Source: Stenotrophomonas sp. MMGLT7 (GTDB taxonomy: Bacteria; Pseudomonadota; Gammaproteobacteria; Xanthomonadales; Xanthomonadaceae). Taken from it: 64,000 nt of DNA. The stretch lies in contig NZ_JAJOZS010000002.1 in NCBI RefSeq assembly GCF_021168555.1, positions 248,001-312,000 on the forward strand. Reading direction: 5' to 3'. Within the stretch, counting starts at the first letter, position 1. Each line of letters begins with the position of its first letter. Below the pieces are notes generated by a model. That model was not told the DNA's origin, did no database searches, and saw only the letters and a program-made list of their open reading frames with translations. Positions 35,382 through 45,158 of this stretch are shown here, piece after piece. A program made the translations under genes and the position numbers.

Positions 35382-35710
35382 GGGACGGCGTTCTCCTGGG
35401 AAGTTCGTTGCACGGGCGAGGATCGGATCGGGCCGGGAGGTGGCTGTGCCCGTAGCCGGGCATGGCGCGTTCCCGGCTGCGGCCGACTGGCCATCGCGGC
35501 AGGCCGTCAAGCATACAGGCGGGCCGTGCGCATCACGACGCGGCCGCCTCCGGCGCCGCCGCCTTCTGCCGATGCAACGATCCATTCCGGACCGCGCCCT
35601 CGAAATTCCTGCGGTGCGTCATCACACTTGCCCGGACTTCGTTGCGCCCGGCCCACCGCTTGCGGTTGCCGGGCAGCCCTCCCCGCCCCTTCCCATTCTC
35701 AGGTGATGCC
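35382..35710. other. Divergent intergenic region pyk-nitroreductase
   Basis: 329 bp holding both promoters. No gene, repeat or clear operator was recognised. Confidence 0.45.
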
Positions 35711-36310
35711 ATGACCAACACGTTTCTCGAATCCGCCAAGCGCCGCCGCTCGCAGTACGCCCTCGGCAAGACCCTGCCGCTGCCGCAGGAGCAGGTGACC
35801 GCGCTGATCCAGGACGCGGTGAAGTGGAGCCCGTCCTCGTTCAACTCGCAGAGCTCGCGCGCGGTGATCCTGTACGGCGCGCAGAGCGAGAAGTTCTGGG
35901 CGCTGACCAAGGAGGCGCTGCGCAAGATCGTGCCCGCCGAGGCGTTCGGCCCCACCGAGAAGAAGATCGACAGCTTCGCCGCCGGCGCCGGCACCGTGCT
36001 GTTCTACGAGGACCAGGACGTGGTCAAGGGCCTGCAGGAGCAGTTCCCGCTGTACGCCGACAACTTCCCGCTCTGGTCCGAGCACAGCACCGGCATCGCC
36101 CAGTTCGCGGTGTGGACCGCCCTGGCCGAGGCCGGCATCGGCGCCAGCCTGCAGCACTACAACCCGCTGGTCGACGAGGCCGCGGCCCAGGAGTGGAACA
36201 TCCCGGCCAGCTGGAAGCTGCGCGCGCAGCTGCCGTTCGGCTCCAACGAGGCCCCGTTCGGCGAGAAGACCTTCATCGACGACGCCGAGCGTTTCCGCGT
36301 CTTCGCCTGA
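35711..36310 (+). CDS. Nitroreductase-family flavoprotein (Frm2/HBN1-like)
   Basis: A 199-residue FMN protein of the small nitroreductase group related to yeast Frm2 and Lactobacillus-type oxidoreductases. The FMN-binding start is AKRRRSQYALGKTLPL, followed by VKWSPSSFNSQSSRAVILYG (FMN ribityl/phosphate contacts), FYEDQDVVKGLQEQFPLY, and WTALAEAGIGASLQHYNPL. The family reduces nitroaromatics or responds to fatty-acid or oxidative stress. ATG 35711 starts the canonical protein. It is alone on the plus strand inside the glycolytic block, with its own terminator. Confidence 0.9.
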   Translation: MTNTFLESAKRRRSQYALGKTLPLPQEQVTALIQDAVKWSPSSFNSQSSRAVILYGAQSEKFWALTKEALRKIVPAEAFGPTEKKIDSFAAGAGTVLFYEDQDVVKGLQEQFPLYADNFPLWSEHSTGIAQFAVWTALAEAGIGASLQHYNPLVDEAAAQEWNIPASWKLRAQLPFGSNEAPFGEKTFIDDAERFRVFA

Positions 36311-36333
36311 GCGGCGGCCGTCCAATGCGTTTC

Positions 36334-36363
36334 GGGAGGGGTGCCATCTCCGGCGCCCCTCCC
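36334..36363 (+). terminator. Hairpin after the nitroreductase gene
   Basis: Twelve-base stem GGGAGGGGTGCC / GGCGCCCCTCCC with one G-T pair and a six-base loop, between convergent genes. No long T-run follows. Confidence 0.65.
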
Positions 36364-36424
36364 GTCGTCGTCCTGCAGTGACCCGCACCCGCCGCCGGAC
36401 GGCAACGGCGCGCGCCGCGCGGAT

Positions 36425-37072
36425 TCAGCCGGCGTAGGCCTGCGGCAGCTGCGCCGGCGCGGAGACCAGCCGGGTCGCCCCGGCCCCGCGCAGCTCCTGC
36501 TCGCTGCCGAAGCCCCACAACACCCCGACGCAGCGCATGCCATGGGCGAGCGCACCTTCCACGTCCATGTGGCGGTCGCCGCTCATCCAGCACCGCGCCG
36601 GCGCCACCGACAGCCGGCGCAGCGCCTCGGCGACCAGGTCGGGCTTGAAGCGGCGGCTGCCGTCGTCGCTGGCACCGACCACCTCCTCGAAACAGGCGCC
36701 GAACGGCAGGTGCTCGACGATACGGCGGGCGAAGCCCTCGTTCTTCGAGGTCACCACCGCCATGCGGTGCCCGGCGGCATGCAGCGCGCCGATGGCCTCG
36801 GCGATGCCGTCGAATACCCGCAGCTCGGTCCAGCCCTCGCTGCCGTAGCGCTCGCGGTACAGCCCCAGCGCGCGCTCGACCCGCGCCGGATCATCGGGAA
36901 ACAGCTGCGCGAAGCTGTCGCGCAGCGGCGGGCCGATCCACGGCAGCAACTGCTCGCGCGTCGCCGCCGGCCGGCCCAGTCCGGCCAGCGCGTACTGGAT
37001 GCTGCGCACGATGCCCTGCTCGGAATCGACCAGGGTGCCGTCCAGGTCGAAGAACAGCGTGTCGCCGCTCAC
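36425..37072 (-). CDS. HAD-family phosphatase (phosphoglycolate phosphatase-like)
   Basis: A 215-residue HAD hydrolase, subfamily IA. Motif I is [13 protein letters not shown] (nucleophile Asp), motif [10 protein letters not shown], motif III lysine in RRFKPDLV, motif [13 protein letters not shown] four-helix cap lies between motifs I and II. Relatives dephosphorylate phosphoglycolate or sugar phosphates. GTG start at 37072 overlaps the TGA of pgk (GTGA), so it is translated by coupling to pgk; a phosphatase clearing a toxic glycolytic side product such as 2-phosphoglycolate or 4-phosphoerythronate would make sense there, but that is inference. Confidence 0.9.
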   Translation of the reverse strand: MSGDTLFFDLDGTLVDSEQGIVRSIQYALAGLGRPAATREQLLPWIGPPLRDSFAQLFPDDPARVERALGLYRERYGSEGWTELRVFDGIAEAIGALHAAGHRMAVVTSKNEGFARRIVEHLPFGACFEEVVGASDDGSRRFKPDLVAEALRRLSVAPARCWMSGDRHMDVEGALAHGMRCVGVLWGFGSEQELRGAGATRLVSAPAQLPQAYAG

Positions 37073-38244
37073 TGTCCGCGCGCGTCCAGCGCAGCCACCG
37101 CCGGCAGGGTCTTGCCTTCCAGGAACTCCAGGAACGCGCCGCCGCCGGTGGAGATGTAGCTGATCCGGTTGGCGATGCCGTACTTGTCCACCGCCGCCAG
37201 GGTGTCGCCGCCACCGGCGATGGTGAAGGCCGGCGAGTCGGCGATGGCACGCGCCAGCACCTGGGTGCCGTGGCCGAAGGCCTCGAACTCGAACACTCCG
37301 ACCGGGCCGTTCCACACCACGGTGCCGGCCTTGGAGATCAGGCCGGCATAGCGGGCGGCGGTCTTCGGGCCGATGTCGAGGATCAGGTCGTCATCGGCGA
37401 CATCGGCGACCGCCTTCACCGTGGCCGGCGCGTCGGGCAGGAACTGCTTGGCCACCACCACGTCGGTGGGCAGCGGGATCTCGGCGCCGCGCGCCTTGGC
37501 GTCGGCGACGATCTTCCGGGCGGTGTCGATCAGGTCCGGCTCGCACAGCGACTTGCCCACCGGCAGCCCGGCCGCGGCGATGAAGGTGTTGGCGATGCCG
37601 CCGCCGACGATCAACTGGTCGACCTTGCCGACCAGGTTGCTGAGCAGCTCCAGCTTGGTGGACACCTTGCTGCCGGCCACGATCGCCAGCAGCGGCTTGG
37701 CCGGGGCGTGCAGCGCCTTGCCCAGCGCATCGAGCTCGGCCATCAGCAGCGGGCCGCCGGCGGCGACCGGGGCGAAGCGGATGACGCCGTGGGTGGAGGC
37801 CTGGGCGCGGTGCGCGGTGCCGAAGGCGTCCATCACGAACACGTCGCACAGCGCGGCGTACCGCTTGGCCAGCGCCTCGTCGTCCTTGCCCTCGCCGACG
37901 TTGAAGCGCACGTTCTCCAGCAGCACGATCTGGCCCGGCTTGACCTGCACGCCGTCGACCCAGTCCTTGACCAGCGGCACCGGCACCCCCAGCAGCGCGG
38001 TCAGGCGCTCGGCCACCGGCTCCAGCGAGTCCTCCTGGCTCCAGGTGCCCTCCTTGGGCCGCCCCAGGTGCGACATCACCAGGACCGCCGCGCCCTGCTT
38101 GAGCGCCAGCTTCAGGGTGGGCACCGAGGCGAGGATGCGCTGCTCGGAGGTGATCTGGCCGTTCTCGATCGGCACGTTGAGGTCCTGCCGGATCAGCACG
38201 CGCTTGCCGGAGAGGTCGAGATCGGTCATGCGGATGATGGTCAT
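37069..38244 (-). CDS. pgk: Phosphoglycerate kinase
   Basis: Catalyses 1,3-bisphosphoglycerate + ADP to 3-phosphoglycerate + ATP. 391 residues, standard. [20 protein letters not shown] opens the family signature; [41 protein letters not shown] and the C-terminal GGGDTLAA are all present. The start MTIIRMTDL at 38244 matches xanthomonad Pgk. Its first 20 codons and about 80 bp of leader are duplicated upstream (38398-38539). It overlaps the downstream HAD gene by four bases. Confidence 0.97.
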   Translation of the reverse strand: MTIIRMTDLDLSGKRVLIRQDLNVPIENGQITSEQRILASVPTLKLALKQGAAVLVMSHLGRPKEGTWSQEDSLEPVAERLTALLGVPVPLVKDWVDGVQVKPGQIVLLENVRFNVGEGKDDEALAKRYAALCDVFVMDAFGTAHRAQASTHGVIRFAPVAAGGPLLMAELDALGKALHAPAKPLLAIVAGSKVSTKLELLSNLVGKVDQLIVGGGIANTFIAAAGLPVGKSLCEPDLIDTARKIVADAKARGAEIPLPTDVVVAKQFLPDAPATVKAVADVADDDLILDIGPKTAARYAGLISKAGTVVWNGPVGVFEFEAFGHGTQVLARAIADSPAFTIAGGGDTLAAVDKYGIANRISYISTGGGAFLEFLEGKTLPAVAALDARGQ

Positions 38245-38325
38245 GGTGATGGGAACTCGCTCGTGAGGGTTGGGGAAATACACTTGGCCGTCCATGGCGC
38301 GACATCGCTGGCTTCGGACAGTCCG
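38184..38325. repeat. pgk 5'-end duplication, copy A (functional gene)
   Basis: 142 bp covering pgk codons 1 to about 20 and the leader. Copy B lies 214 bp away in the same orientation, with only four substitutions (at 38202, 38280, 38283, 38319 of copy A). A 72 bp spacer separates them. Confidence 0.95.
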
Positions 38326-38383
38326 GCCCGGCCGTCCATGGCCGGGCGCTCGCCGGCGCGGACTGCCGATAGGGCAGTCCGCG

Positions 38384-38458
38384 TCACCCCGGCTCGCCCT
38401 GCCGGATCAGCACGCACTTGCCGGAGAGGTCGAGATCGGTCATGCGGATGATGGTCAT
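38384..38458 (-). pseudogene. Truncated pgk start (24 codons)
   Basis: In the upstream copy the frame reads [20 protein letters not shown], then GEPG and a stop. It is a fragment of pgk; Arg19-equivalent is changed to Cys (R to C). If transcribed with pgk it would act as a short upstream frame. Confidence 0.85.
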
Positions 38459-38539
38459 GGTGATGGGAACTCGCTCGTGAGGGTTGGGGAAATGCATTTG
38501 GCCGTCCATGGCGCGACATCGCTGGCTTCGGAGAGTCCG
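38398..38539. repeat. pgk 5'-end duplication, copy B (upstream)
   Basis: Same orientation as copy A and 97 percent identical over 142 bp by direct comparison of the printed sequence (four differences). It duplicates the leader as well as the start codon, so any promoter in the leader is present twice. Confidence 0.95.
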
Positions 38540-38655
38540 CCTTCCGCTGGCGTGGCAGGGACACCATTGTCCGGGGTTCGGCACGGGGCGGCAAACGCCG
38601 CCTCGTCCCGGCAGGGTTCGACCCACGCCGGCGGCCCCAGGCTCGCCGCCGGGAC

Positions 38656-40011
38656 TCAGGCCGGCGGTCCCTGGTCCGTGGGCCGGCGCAGCAGGCTCAA
38701 CGCGAACCCGGCAACCGCCAGTGCCCCGGCCACCAGCAGTGCCCACAGCAGCCAGGACTTCCAGTCGCGCGGCGCGGCCTGCGGCTGCAGCGCGGCGTCG
38801 CCGGCGAGGATCTGCGGCGCCGCCGAGAGTGTCGCCACGGCCGGGCGCCATTGCGCCCCGCGCTGCTCGCGCAAGGCCTGCAGGGTCTGCGCCAGCGGGG
38901 CGTCGCCGCGCTCGGCCCGCGCGCTGCCGGCGGCCAGCGCATAGGGCGGATCGCCCTGGGCGAGGAACACCAGCGTCTCCGCGCGATAGCCCAGGCGCAG
39001 GCGCGGCGGCGGCCCGGCAGCGGCTTGCCGCGGCTGCAGCCGCCAATAGCGGTCGCGGACCGCGCCCGACAGCATCTGCGGCAGCGAACGGTCGCGCCGG
39101 CCGGCGCCGTCGACCTGCCAGGCCAGCCATGGGCCGGCACGTTGCCGCCAGGGTGCATCGGCATCGTCGCGGCTGAGCAGCGTCCATTCGACCGCGGTGT
39201 TGCCATCGACCTGCACGTCGATCCGCGATACCGGGAAGCGTCCGCTCGAGGCGAAGTCGAATCCTCCCTCGCGTGCGCTGCCCGCCAGTTCCAGCCACAG
39301 CCACTGCATCGGCACCTGCGCCGGCGCCAGTTCCGCGGTCACGCCATCGAGCTGCGGGAACCCCGGAGACAGCGGCGTCAGGCGCAGGTAGCGCGCTCGG
39401 CTCTGCAGCGGGATGCGCCGTTGCCGCAGCGCATTGCCGCGATTGGCCAGGTCCACCACGGTGGCCTGCGGATCGAGCAGGTGCCACTGGCGCAGGTCGT
39501 CGCTGCCCTCGATGCGCAACTGCGCCTGCACCGGCACGTCGGCACGCCATTCCAGCGCCAGGCCCTCGATCGGCTCGTGCACGCCGCTGGCATCCACCAG
39601 CCAGCCCTGCATCGGCGCCGCGCGGCCGCCCTGCACCCGTATGTCCACCCGGCGCACACTGCCATCGGCGTCGCGTTCGGTGACGGCCTGCAGGTCGTTG
39701 CCGGCCGACGTGGCCATGGCCGGCAGCGGAAACCACGGCAGCGGCTGCAGGCGCGCCCCTGCCAGCGGGACATCGGCGTTCACCAGCGCCGCGGGCACGG
39801 ACTGCCCCTGCGCGTTGAACACCTCGATGTCGGCCAGCGACGCACGCTGCACGCGGCGGTAGACAGCCTCGTCCAGCACCACGCGATAGGCACCGGCCGC
39901 GGGCTCGGACAGCCGCAACGGCCACTGCTGCGCATAGTCGTTGCGCTCGCTGGCCGCCATGGCCGCCAGCGACGGCAGCAGCAGCGCCAGTCCCCACCCG
40001 CGCGCGATCAT
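38656..40011 (-). CDS. DUF3999 family envelope protein
   Basis: A 451-residue protein of the DUF3999 family. Signal peptide MIARGWGLALLLPSLAAMAA, a periplasmic beta-rich body (about 25-400) that in relatives looks like discoidin or carbohydrate-binding modules, and a single C-terminal membrane helix (WLLWALLVAGALAVAGFALS). Function is unknown. The ATG at 40011 overlaps the stop of the DUF2339 gene by four bases (ATGA). These two families are regularly neighbours, suggesting one complex. Could work on cell envelope polymers; I cannot say more from sequence. Confidence 0.88.
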   Translation of the reverse strand: MIARGWGLALLLPSLAAMAASERNDYAQQWPLRLSEPAAGAYRVVLDEAVYRRVQRASLADIEVFNAQGQSVPAALVNADVPLAGARLQPLPWFPLPAMATSAGNDLQAVTERDADGSVRRVDIRVQGGRAAPMQGWLVDASGVHEPIEGLALEWRADVPVQAQLRIEGSDDLRQWHLLDPQATVVDLANRGNALRQRRIPLQSRARYLRLTPLSPGFPQLDGVTAELAPAQVPMQWLWLELAGSAREGGFDFASSGRFPVSRIDVQVDGNTAVEWTLLSRDDADAPWRQRAGPWLAWQVDGAGRRDRSLPQMLSGAVRDRYWRLQPRQAAAGPPPRLRLGYRAETLVFLAQGDPPYALAAGSARAERGDAPLAQTLQALREQRGAQWRPAVATLSAAPQILAGDAALQPQAAPRDWKSWLLWALLVAGALAVAGFALSLLRRPTDQGPPA

Positions 40012-42668
40012 GCCGGCACCCCGCGTTCCCCGGCGGCGCGCGGCGGTGCCGGCGCCAGGTAGCCCACCACCGTGCACAGCAGGCCGTAGGCGATGAACGA
40101 GCCGATCCCGAGCAGGTTGCCCAGGTGCTGGCGGTCGATCAGCACCAGCTTGGCCAGCACCACCGCCATCAGCACCGCGCCGGCCAGCCACAGGCCGCGG
40201 TGGCCGCGTCGCGAGCCCAGCACCCAGCCGATCACGCCCAGCACGCTCCACACCACGGTCAGGCTGGCCTGGGCCAGGCTGGAACCCCACAATGCCGCGC
40301 CCCAGGGCACCGCGCCCCAATGATGGACGCTGCGCAGCGTCGCGCTGGTGATCCACAGCAGGCCCACCCCCGCCACCGCGGACAGCCGCCAGCGCCGTGC
40401 ATCCACCGGCGCCTGCGGCGACCACAGCCAGCGCGCCGCCAGCGCCAGCGCCGCCAGCTGGAACAGCTCCAGCGGATTGAGCAGCGGCAGCCACGGCAGC
40501 GGTCGCGCCGGCGCCGGCAGCCACAGCGCGACCAGCCACCCCAGCCCGATCACGCCGAACACCGTCGCCAGCAACGAAACCCGGCAGGCGTCGAAGGAGG
40601 CCCCCAGCGGCACCGACAGCCAGCGCCAGCGCGACAACGCCACGGCCGCCAGGGCCAGCCACGGCAGTGCCGGCAGCGCCAGCCGCCAGCCCTGCGCCAG
40701 GTCCGACCACGTCGCCAGCCAGTGCAGGCACAGCGACAGCGCGAACGCCCACGCCAGCCACCAGACGAACTGGCTGGCCCGTGCCCAGGCGCCGGTCGAT
40801 GTCCGCAGGCACCACAGGCCACGAACACCGAACAGGGCGTAGACCAGCCATGCCCAGGCGCCATGGCCGGCGAACGGCTGCGCATGCATCCCCGCCTGCA
40901 GCCAGGCCAGCGGCAGCGCCAGCGCCAGTCCCGCGAACGTGGTGGCGGCCAGTGCCGGCGCGGGCTGGCGCCGGTGCGCCTCGGCCGCCAGCCAGCCGCT
41001 CAGCGCGGCCAGCGCCAGCCAGGCGTCGGCCTGCAGCGAGGCCGGCGCGAACCGTGCCAGTTCGTGGACCAGCGCCGCGCTCCACCAGCCCAGCGCCCAC
41101 AGGTAGAACGCCAGCGCCGGTACCGGACGCCGGCCGCGCCAGCAGCTCCAGGCACTGGCGAATCCGCCCAGCGCCAGCAGCAGCGCGCTCATGAAGGTCG
41201 CATTGGCGAACATGTGCCGGTCCAGCGGCCACGCATCCACGCCCATCAGGAAGCCGAACGCCGCCGCCAGCTGCAGCACCGTGCCGGCCCATTGCGGCAG
41301 GCGGCGCTGCTGGCGCAGCCCCAGCCAGACCAGCGCGGCGCCTTCCAGCGCGAACACGCTGGCGGTCGCCCGCGCCGACAGCGCCAGCGGCACCGCCAGC
41401 GTCGCGAAACCCACCGCCAGCACCGCGTACGACTGCGCCAGCAACGGCTGCCGCAACCGCCGCTGCAGCCCCCAGCCCAGCGCGGCGTAGACCGCGGCCA
41501 GGACCAGCGCGCACAGCGCCAGCGGCATGCGCTCGCCTTCCAGCAGTGCCGCCTGCAGCGAGAACGCCACCAGCGGCGTGCCGAACACCAGGCAGCCATC
41601 GACCACCGCGCGTCCGCTCGCCTGCCGCAGCGCGTAGAGGATCGGGATCAGCAGGTAGAAGGCGAAGAACAGCAGCAGGAACGGCTCGGTGCTGGCGAAG
41701 TGCTGCGGGCGGTACTGCAGCACGCCCCACACGATCCCGATGCCGAAGGTGAAGGCGAAACCGAGCAGGTTGAGCTCGCGCCACGGCCGCACCCAGGCGA
41801 TCGCCAGCACCCCGGCATTGAGCAGCGCGTAGTAGGAGAACAGCGCCACGTGGTTGCCGCTGCCGGTGGAAAGCCAGATCGGCGCAAGGAAGCCCGCCAG
41901 CACGCCGAGCACCGCCAGCGTGCGCGAGTCCTGCAGCACCGCCAGCACGCACAGCCCGGCCACCAGCACCACGCTCAGCGCGAACGCCGCGCCCACGGGC
42001 AGCATTGCGTAGAGCCGGTAGGCGGCGAACACGATCAGCAGCAGGATGCCGATCGCACCGCCCTGCACCGCCAGCGCGAAGGCAGGCCGACGCGCGCGCT
42101 GGCGCCAGCCCAGCACCAGCGCGGCCAGCGCGAAGGCGGCGATCCCGGCCAGCCGCAGCTCGACCGGTACGCTCAGCCAGCCCTGGTCGCTGGCGTACTT
42201 GAGCAGCGCCGCCACGCCGGCGAACAGGACCAGCACGCCGATCTTGACCGGCACGTTGCCCTCGGTGAACCAGCGCCGCAGCGTGGCCAGCGCCACGTCC
42301 AGCGGTCCCGGCCCACGCGGCGCCTGCTCCTGCGCATGCCGAAGCGGAGGCTCGGGCGCTGCGGCAGGCGCTGGCGACGGTGGCAGCGAGGATGCTGTGG
42401 GCGGCGAGGATGCGCCTGCGCCGGGTGCCGCCCGGGCTTCATCGGAAACGTCCTCGCCGCCGCTCCATGCCCGCACTGCGGCAGTGCGGGCAGCCGGTTC
42501 GCGCGCATCGGCCGGGCCGGCCGGCACCTGCTGCGCCATCTGCCGCAACGCGGCTTCCAGCATCGACACCCTGCGCCGCAGCCCCGACAGCGAGACCAGC
42601 ATCACCACCAGCAACACCGGCACGGACACCACCACCAGCACTGCCAGCACCGCCATCATTTCGAGCAT
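40008..42668 (-). CDS. DUF2339 polytopic membrane protein
   Basis: An 886-residue inner-membrane protein of the DUF2339 family. It has an N-terminal helix followed by a short coiled coil (LRRRVSMLEAALRQMAQQV), a proline/alanine-rich linker (about 60-115), the conserved FTEGNVPVKIGVLVLFAGVA entry and then more than twenty membrane segments to the end. Function is unknown. It is the first gene of the DUF2339-DUF3999 pair and lies between gapA and pgk, but nothing in the sequence ties it to glycolysis. Very low complexity in the linker is normal for the family. Confidence 0.9.
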   Translation of the reverse strand: MLEMMAVLAVLVVVSVPVLLVVMLVSLSGLRRRVSMLEAALRQMAQQVPAGPADAREPAARTAAVRAWSGGEDVSDEARAAPGAGASSPPTASSLPPSPAPAAAPEPPLRHAQEQAPRGPGPLDVALATLRRWFTEGNVPVKIGVLVLFAGVAALLKYASDQGWLSVPVELRLAGIAAFALAALVLGWRQRARRPAFALAVQGGAIGILLLIVFAAYRLYAMLPVGAAFALSVVLVAGLCVLAVLQDSRTLAVLGVLAGFLAPIWLSTGSGNHVALFSYYALLNAGVLAIAWVRPWRELNLLGFAFTFGIGIVWGVLQYRPQHFASTEPFLLLFFAFYLLIPILYALRQASGRAVVDGCLVFGTPLVAFSLQAALLEGERMPLALCALVLAAVYAALGWGLQRRLRQPLLAQSYAVLAVGFATLAVPLALSARATASVFALEGAALVWLGLRQQRRLPQWAGTVLQLAAAFGFLMGVDAWPLDRHMFANATFMSALLLALGGFASAWSCWRGRRPVPALAFYLWALGWWSAALVHELARFAPASLQADAWLALAALSGWLAAEAHRRQPAPALAATTFAGLALALPLAWLQAGMHAQPFAGHGAWAWLVYALFGVRGLWCLRTSTGAWARASQFVWWLAWAFALSLCLHWLATWSDLAQGWRLALPALPWLALAAVALSRWRWLSVPLGASFDACRVSLLATVFGVIGLGWLVALWLPAPARPLPWLPLLNPLELFQLAALALAARWLWSPQAPVDARRWRLSAVAGVGLLWITSATLRSVHHWGAVPWGAALWGSSLAQASLTVVWSVLGVIGWVLGSRRGHRGLWLAGAVLMAVVLAKLVLIDRQHLGNLLGIGSFIAYGLLCTVVGYLAPAPPRAAGERGVPA

Positions 42669-42780
42669 TCGCCACCCCGGACCGGTCGGTCACATCCTGT
42701 GTCGGGACGCATGGTATCCCGGCGCCGCGATCCGATCCCCCGCGATGGCCTGTCTCTTCATCACATTCGAAATCCCCGAT

Positions 42781-42907
42781 CCTTCTCCCGCTTGCGGGGG
42801 AAGCTGCCCGAAGGGCGGATGGGGGCTGTCTGCAACATCGGGAAGCAACAGCGAGAGCCGCCCTCATCCGGCGCTGCGCGCCACCTTCTCCCGCGAGCGG
42901 GAGAAGG
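42781..42907. repeat. Palindromic intergenic element, copy 2
   Basis: Same architecture as the element at 19332: CCTTCTCCCGCTTGCGGGGG, then CTGCCCGAAGGGCGGATGGG, a variable centre, CTCATCCGGCGCTGCGCGCC and the inverted end CCTTCTCCCGCGAGCGGGAG. Arms differ slightly from copy 1, with compensating changes keeping each hairpin. Confidence 0.85.
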
Positions 42908-42982
42908 GAACCGCGTGCCGCCGATTTTGTGATCGGGGGACAGCACGACGGCAGGGCGCCGCCGCGATGGCCGGCCTGCGCA

Positions 42983-43012
42983 GCGCCAAAAGGAAAGGCG
43001 CCCGCAGGCGCC
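42983..43012 (-). terminator. Intrinsic terminator after gapA
   Basis: On the minus strand AAGGGCGCC-TGCG-GGCGCCTTT forms a nine-base stem with one G-T pair and is followed by CCTTTT. Confidence 0.75.
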
Positions 43013-43041
43013 CTTCCGGTACATCGCGAACGAGGCGCCGC

Positions 43042-44193
<1,152 letters not shown>

Positions 44194-44244
44194 TTAAGAA
44201 ATCGAAAAAATCCGCTCAAATTCCGACCCACCGAGAGTCAACAC

Positions 44245-44889
44245 ATGAGCAAGAACATCTCGCTACTCGCCGCAAGCCTGGCTGCCGCCATCGCCTTCGC
44301 CGCCGCGCCGGCCATGGCGCAATCCAAGGGTGACTGGACCATCGGCGTGGGCGTGCACAACGTCGATCCCAAGTCCGACAACGGCACCCTGAACGGTTCG
44401 GCGCTGGACCTGGGCGCGCTCAAGACCCACGTGGACGACGACACCAAGCCCACCGTGACCTTCGAGTACTTCATCGCCGACAACGTGGGCATCGAGGTGC
44501 TGGGCGCGCTGCCGTTCAAGCACGACATCAGCATCGACGGCGTCGGCAAGGTCGGCGAGACCAAGCAGCTGCCGCCGGTGGTGTCGCTGCAGTACCACTT
44601 CACCAACGCCAGCATCGCCACCCCGTTCGTCGGCCTGGGCGTGAACTACACCAAGTTCTTCAGCACCGACGGCAAGGGCGCGCTGGCCGACGCCAAGCTG
44701 CGCCTGGAAGACTCCTGGGGCCTGGCCGCGCACGTGGGCGTGGACTTCGCCGTCAGCGACAAGGGCGCGCTGCGCGTGGACATGCGCTGGGCCGACATCG
44801 ACACCAAGGTGAAGGTCAACGGCAACAAGCTCGGCACCGCCAACATCGACCCGCTGGTCTACGGCGTCGCCTACGTGTTCAAGTTCTGA
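44245..44889 (+). CDS. ompW: OmpW-family outer-membrane protein
   Basis: An eight-stranded outer-membrane beta-barrel, 214 residues, thought to pass small hydrophobic compounds. Signal peptide MSKNISLLAASLAAAIAFAA, cleaved after AMA; mature start QSKGDWTIGVGVHNVDPKS is the OmpW opening; EVLGALPFKHDI and the final VYGVAYVFKF with terminal phenylalanine fit. A perfect FNR/Anr box stands upstream, in line with oxygen control of ompW in other gammaproteobacteria. A strong terminator follows. Confidence 0.94.
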   Translation: MSKNISLLAASLAAAIAFAAAPAMAQSKGDWTIGVGVHNVDPKSDNGTLNGSALDLGALKTHVDDDTKPTVTFEYFIADNVGIEVLGALPFKHDISIDGVGKVGETKQLPPVVSLQYHFTNASIATPFVGLGVNYTKFFSTDGKGALADAKLRLEDSWGLAAHVGVDFAVSDKGALRVDMRWADIDTKVKVNGNKLGTANIDPLVYGVAYVFKF

Positions 44890-44928
44890 TAACCCCCTCC
44901 CATCAGGCTTTTCACGCAGTGCACGCAA

Positions 44929-44958
44929 CGGGCGGAAGGTTCTCCTTCCGCCCGTTTT
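44929..44958 (+). terminator. Intrinsic terminator after ompW
   Basis: Eleven-base perfect stem CGGGCGGAAGG / CCTTCCGCCCG, four-base loop, TTTT tail. Confidence 0.92.
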
Positions 44959-45158
44959 CTGTGGCCTTTTCCGCGTGGGACGCTGTTGCATTGCAACCGC
45001 GCAGCCCGGGTAAGCGAATCGCACCGTGCATGGCTGGCCGATGACCCGGGTGCGCTCCGCTTGCCCGGCCTACGGGTCGGGGCGTTCCCTGCCGGCCGCG
45101 ACGGCAGCGCCGCTTCCGCTCCCGAATCCGTCATGACCGCGCCGGTAGAATCGACGGC

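Larger units (their letters stand above)
42669..43041. other. Intergenic region gapA-DUF2339 filled mostly by a repeat and a terminator
   Basis: 373 bp: palindromic element copy 2 (42781-42907), the gapA terminator (about 42983-43012), and the promoter zone of the DUF2339 gene (42669-42780). No gene. Confidence 0.6.

Noticed and set aside
32721-35714. 997-codon plus-strand open frame
   Set aside because: Antisense to the aldolase and pyruvate kinase genes; no recognisable domain.
38656-41952. 1098-codon frame suggesting a longer DUF3999 protein
   Set aside because: The first two thirds are out of frame over DUF2339; the signal peptide at 40011 marks the true start.
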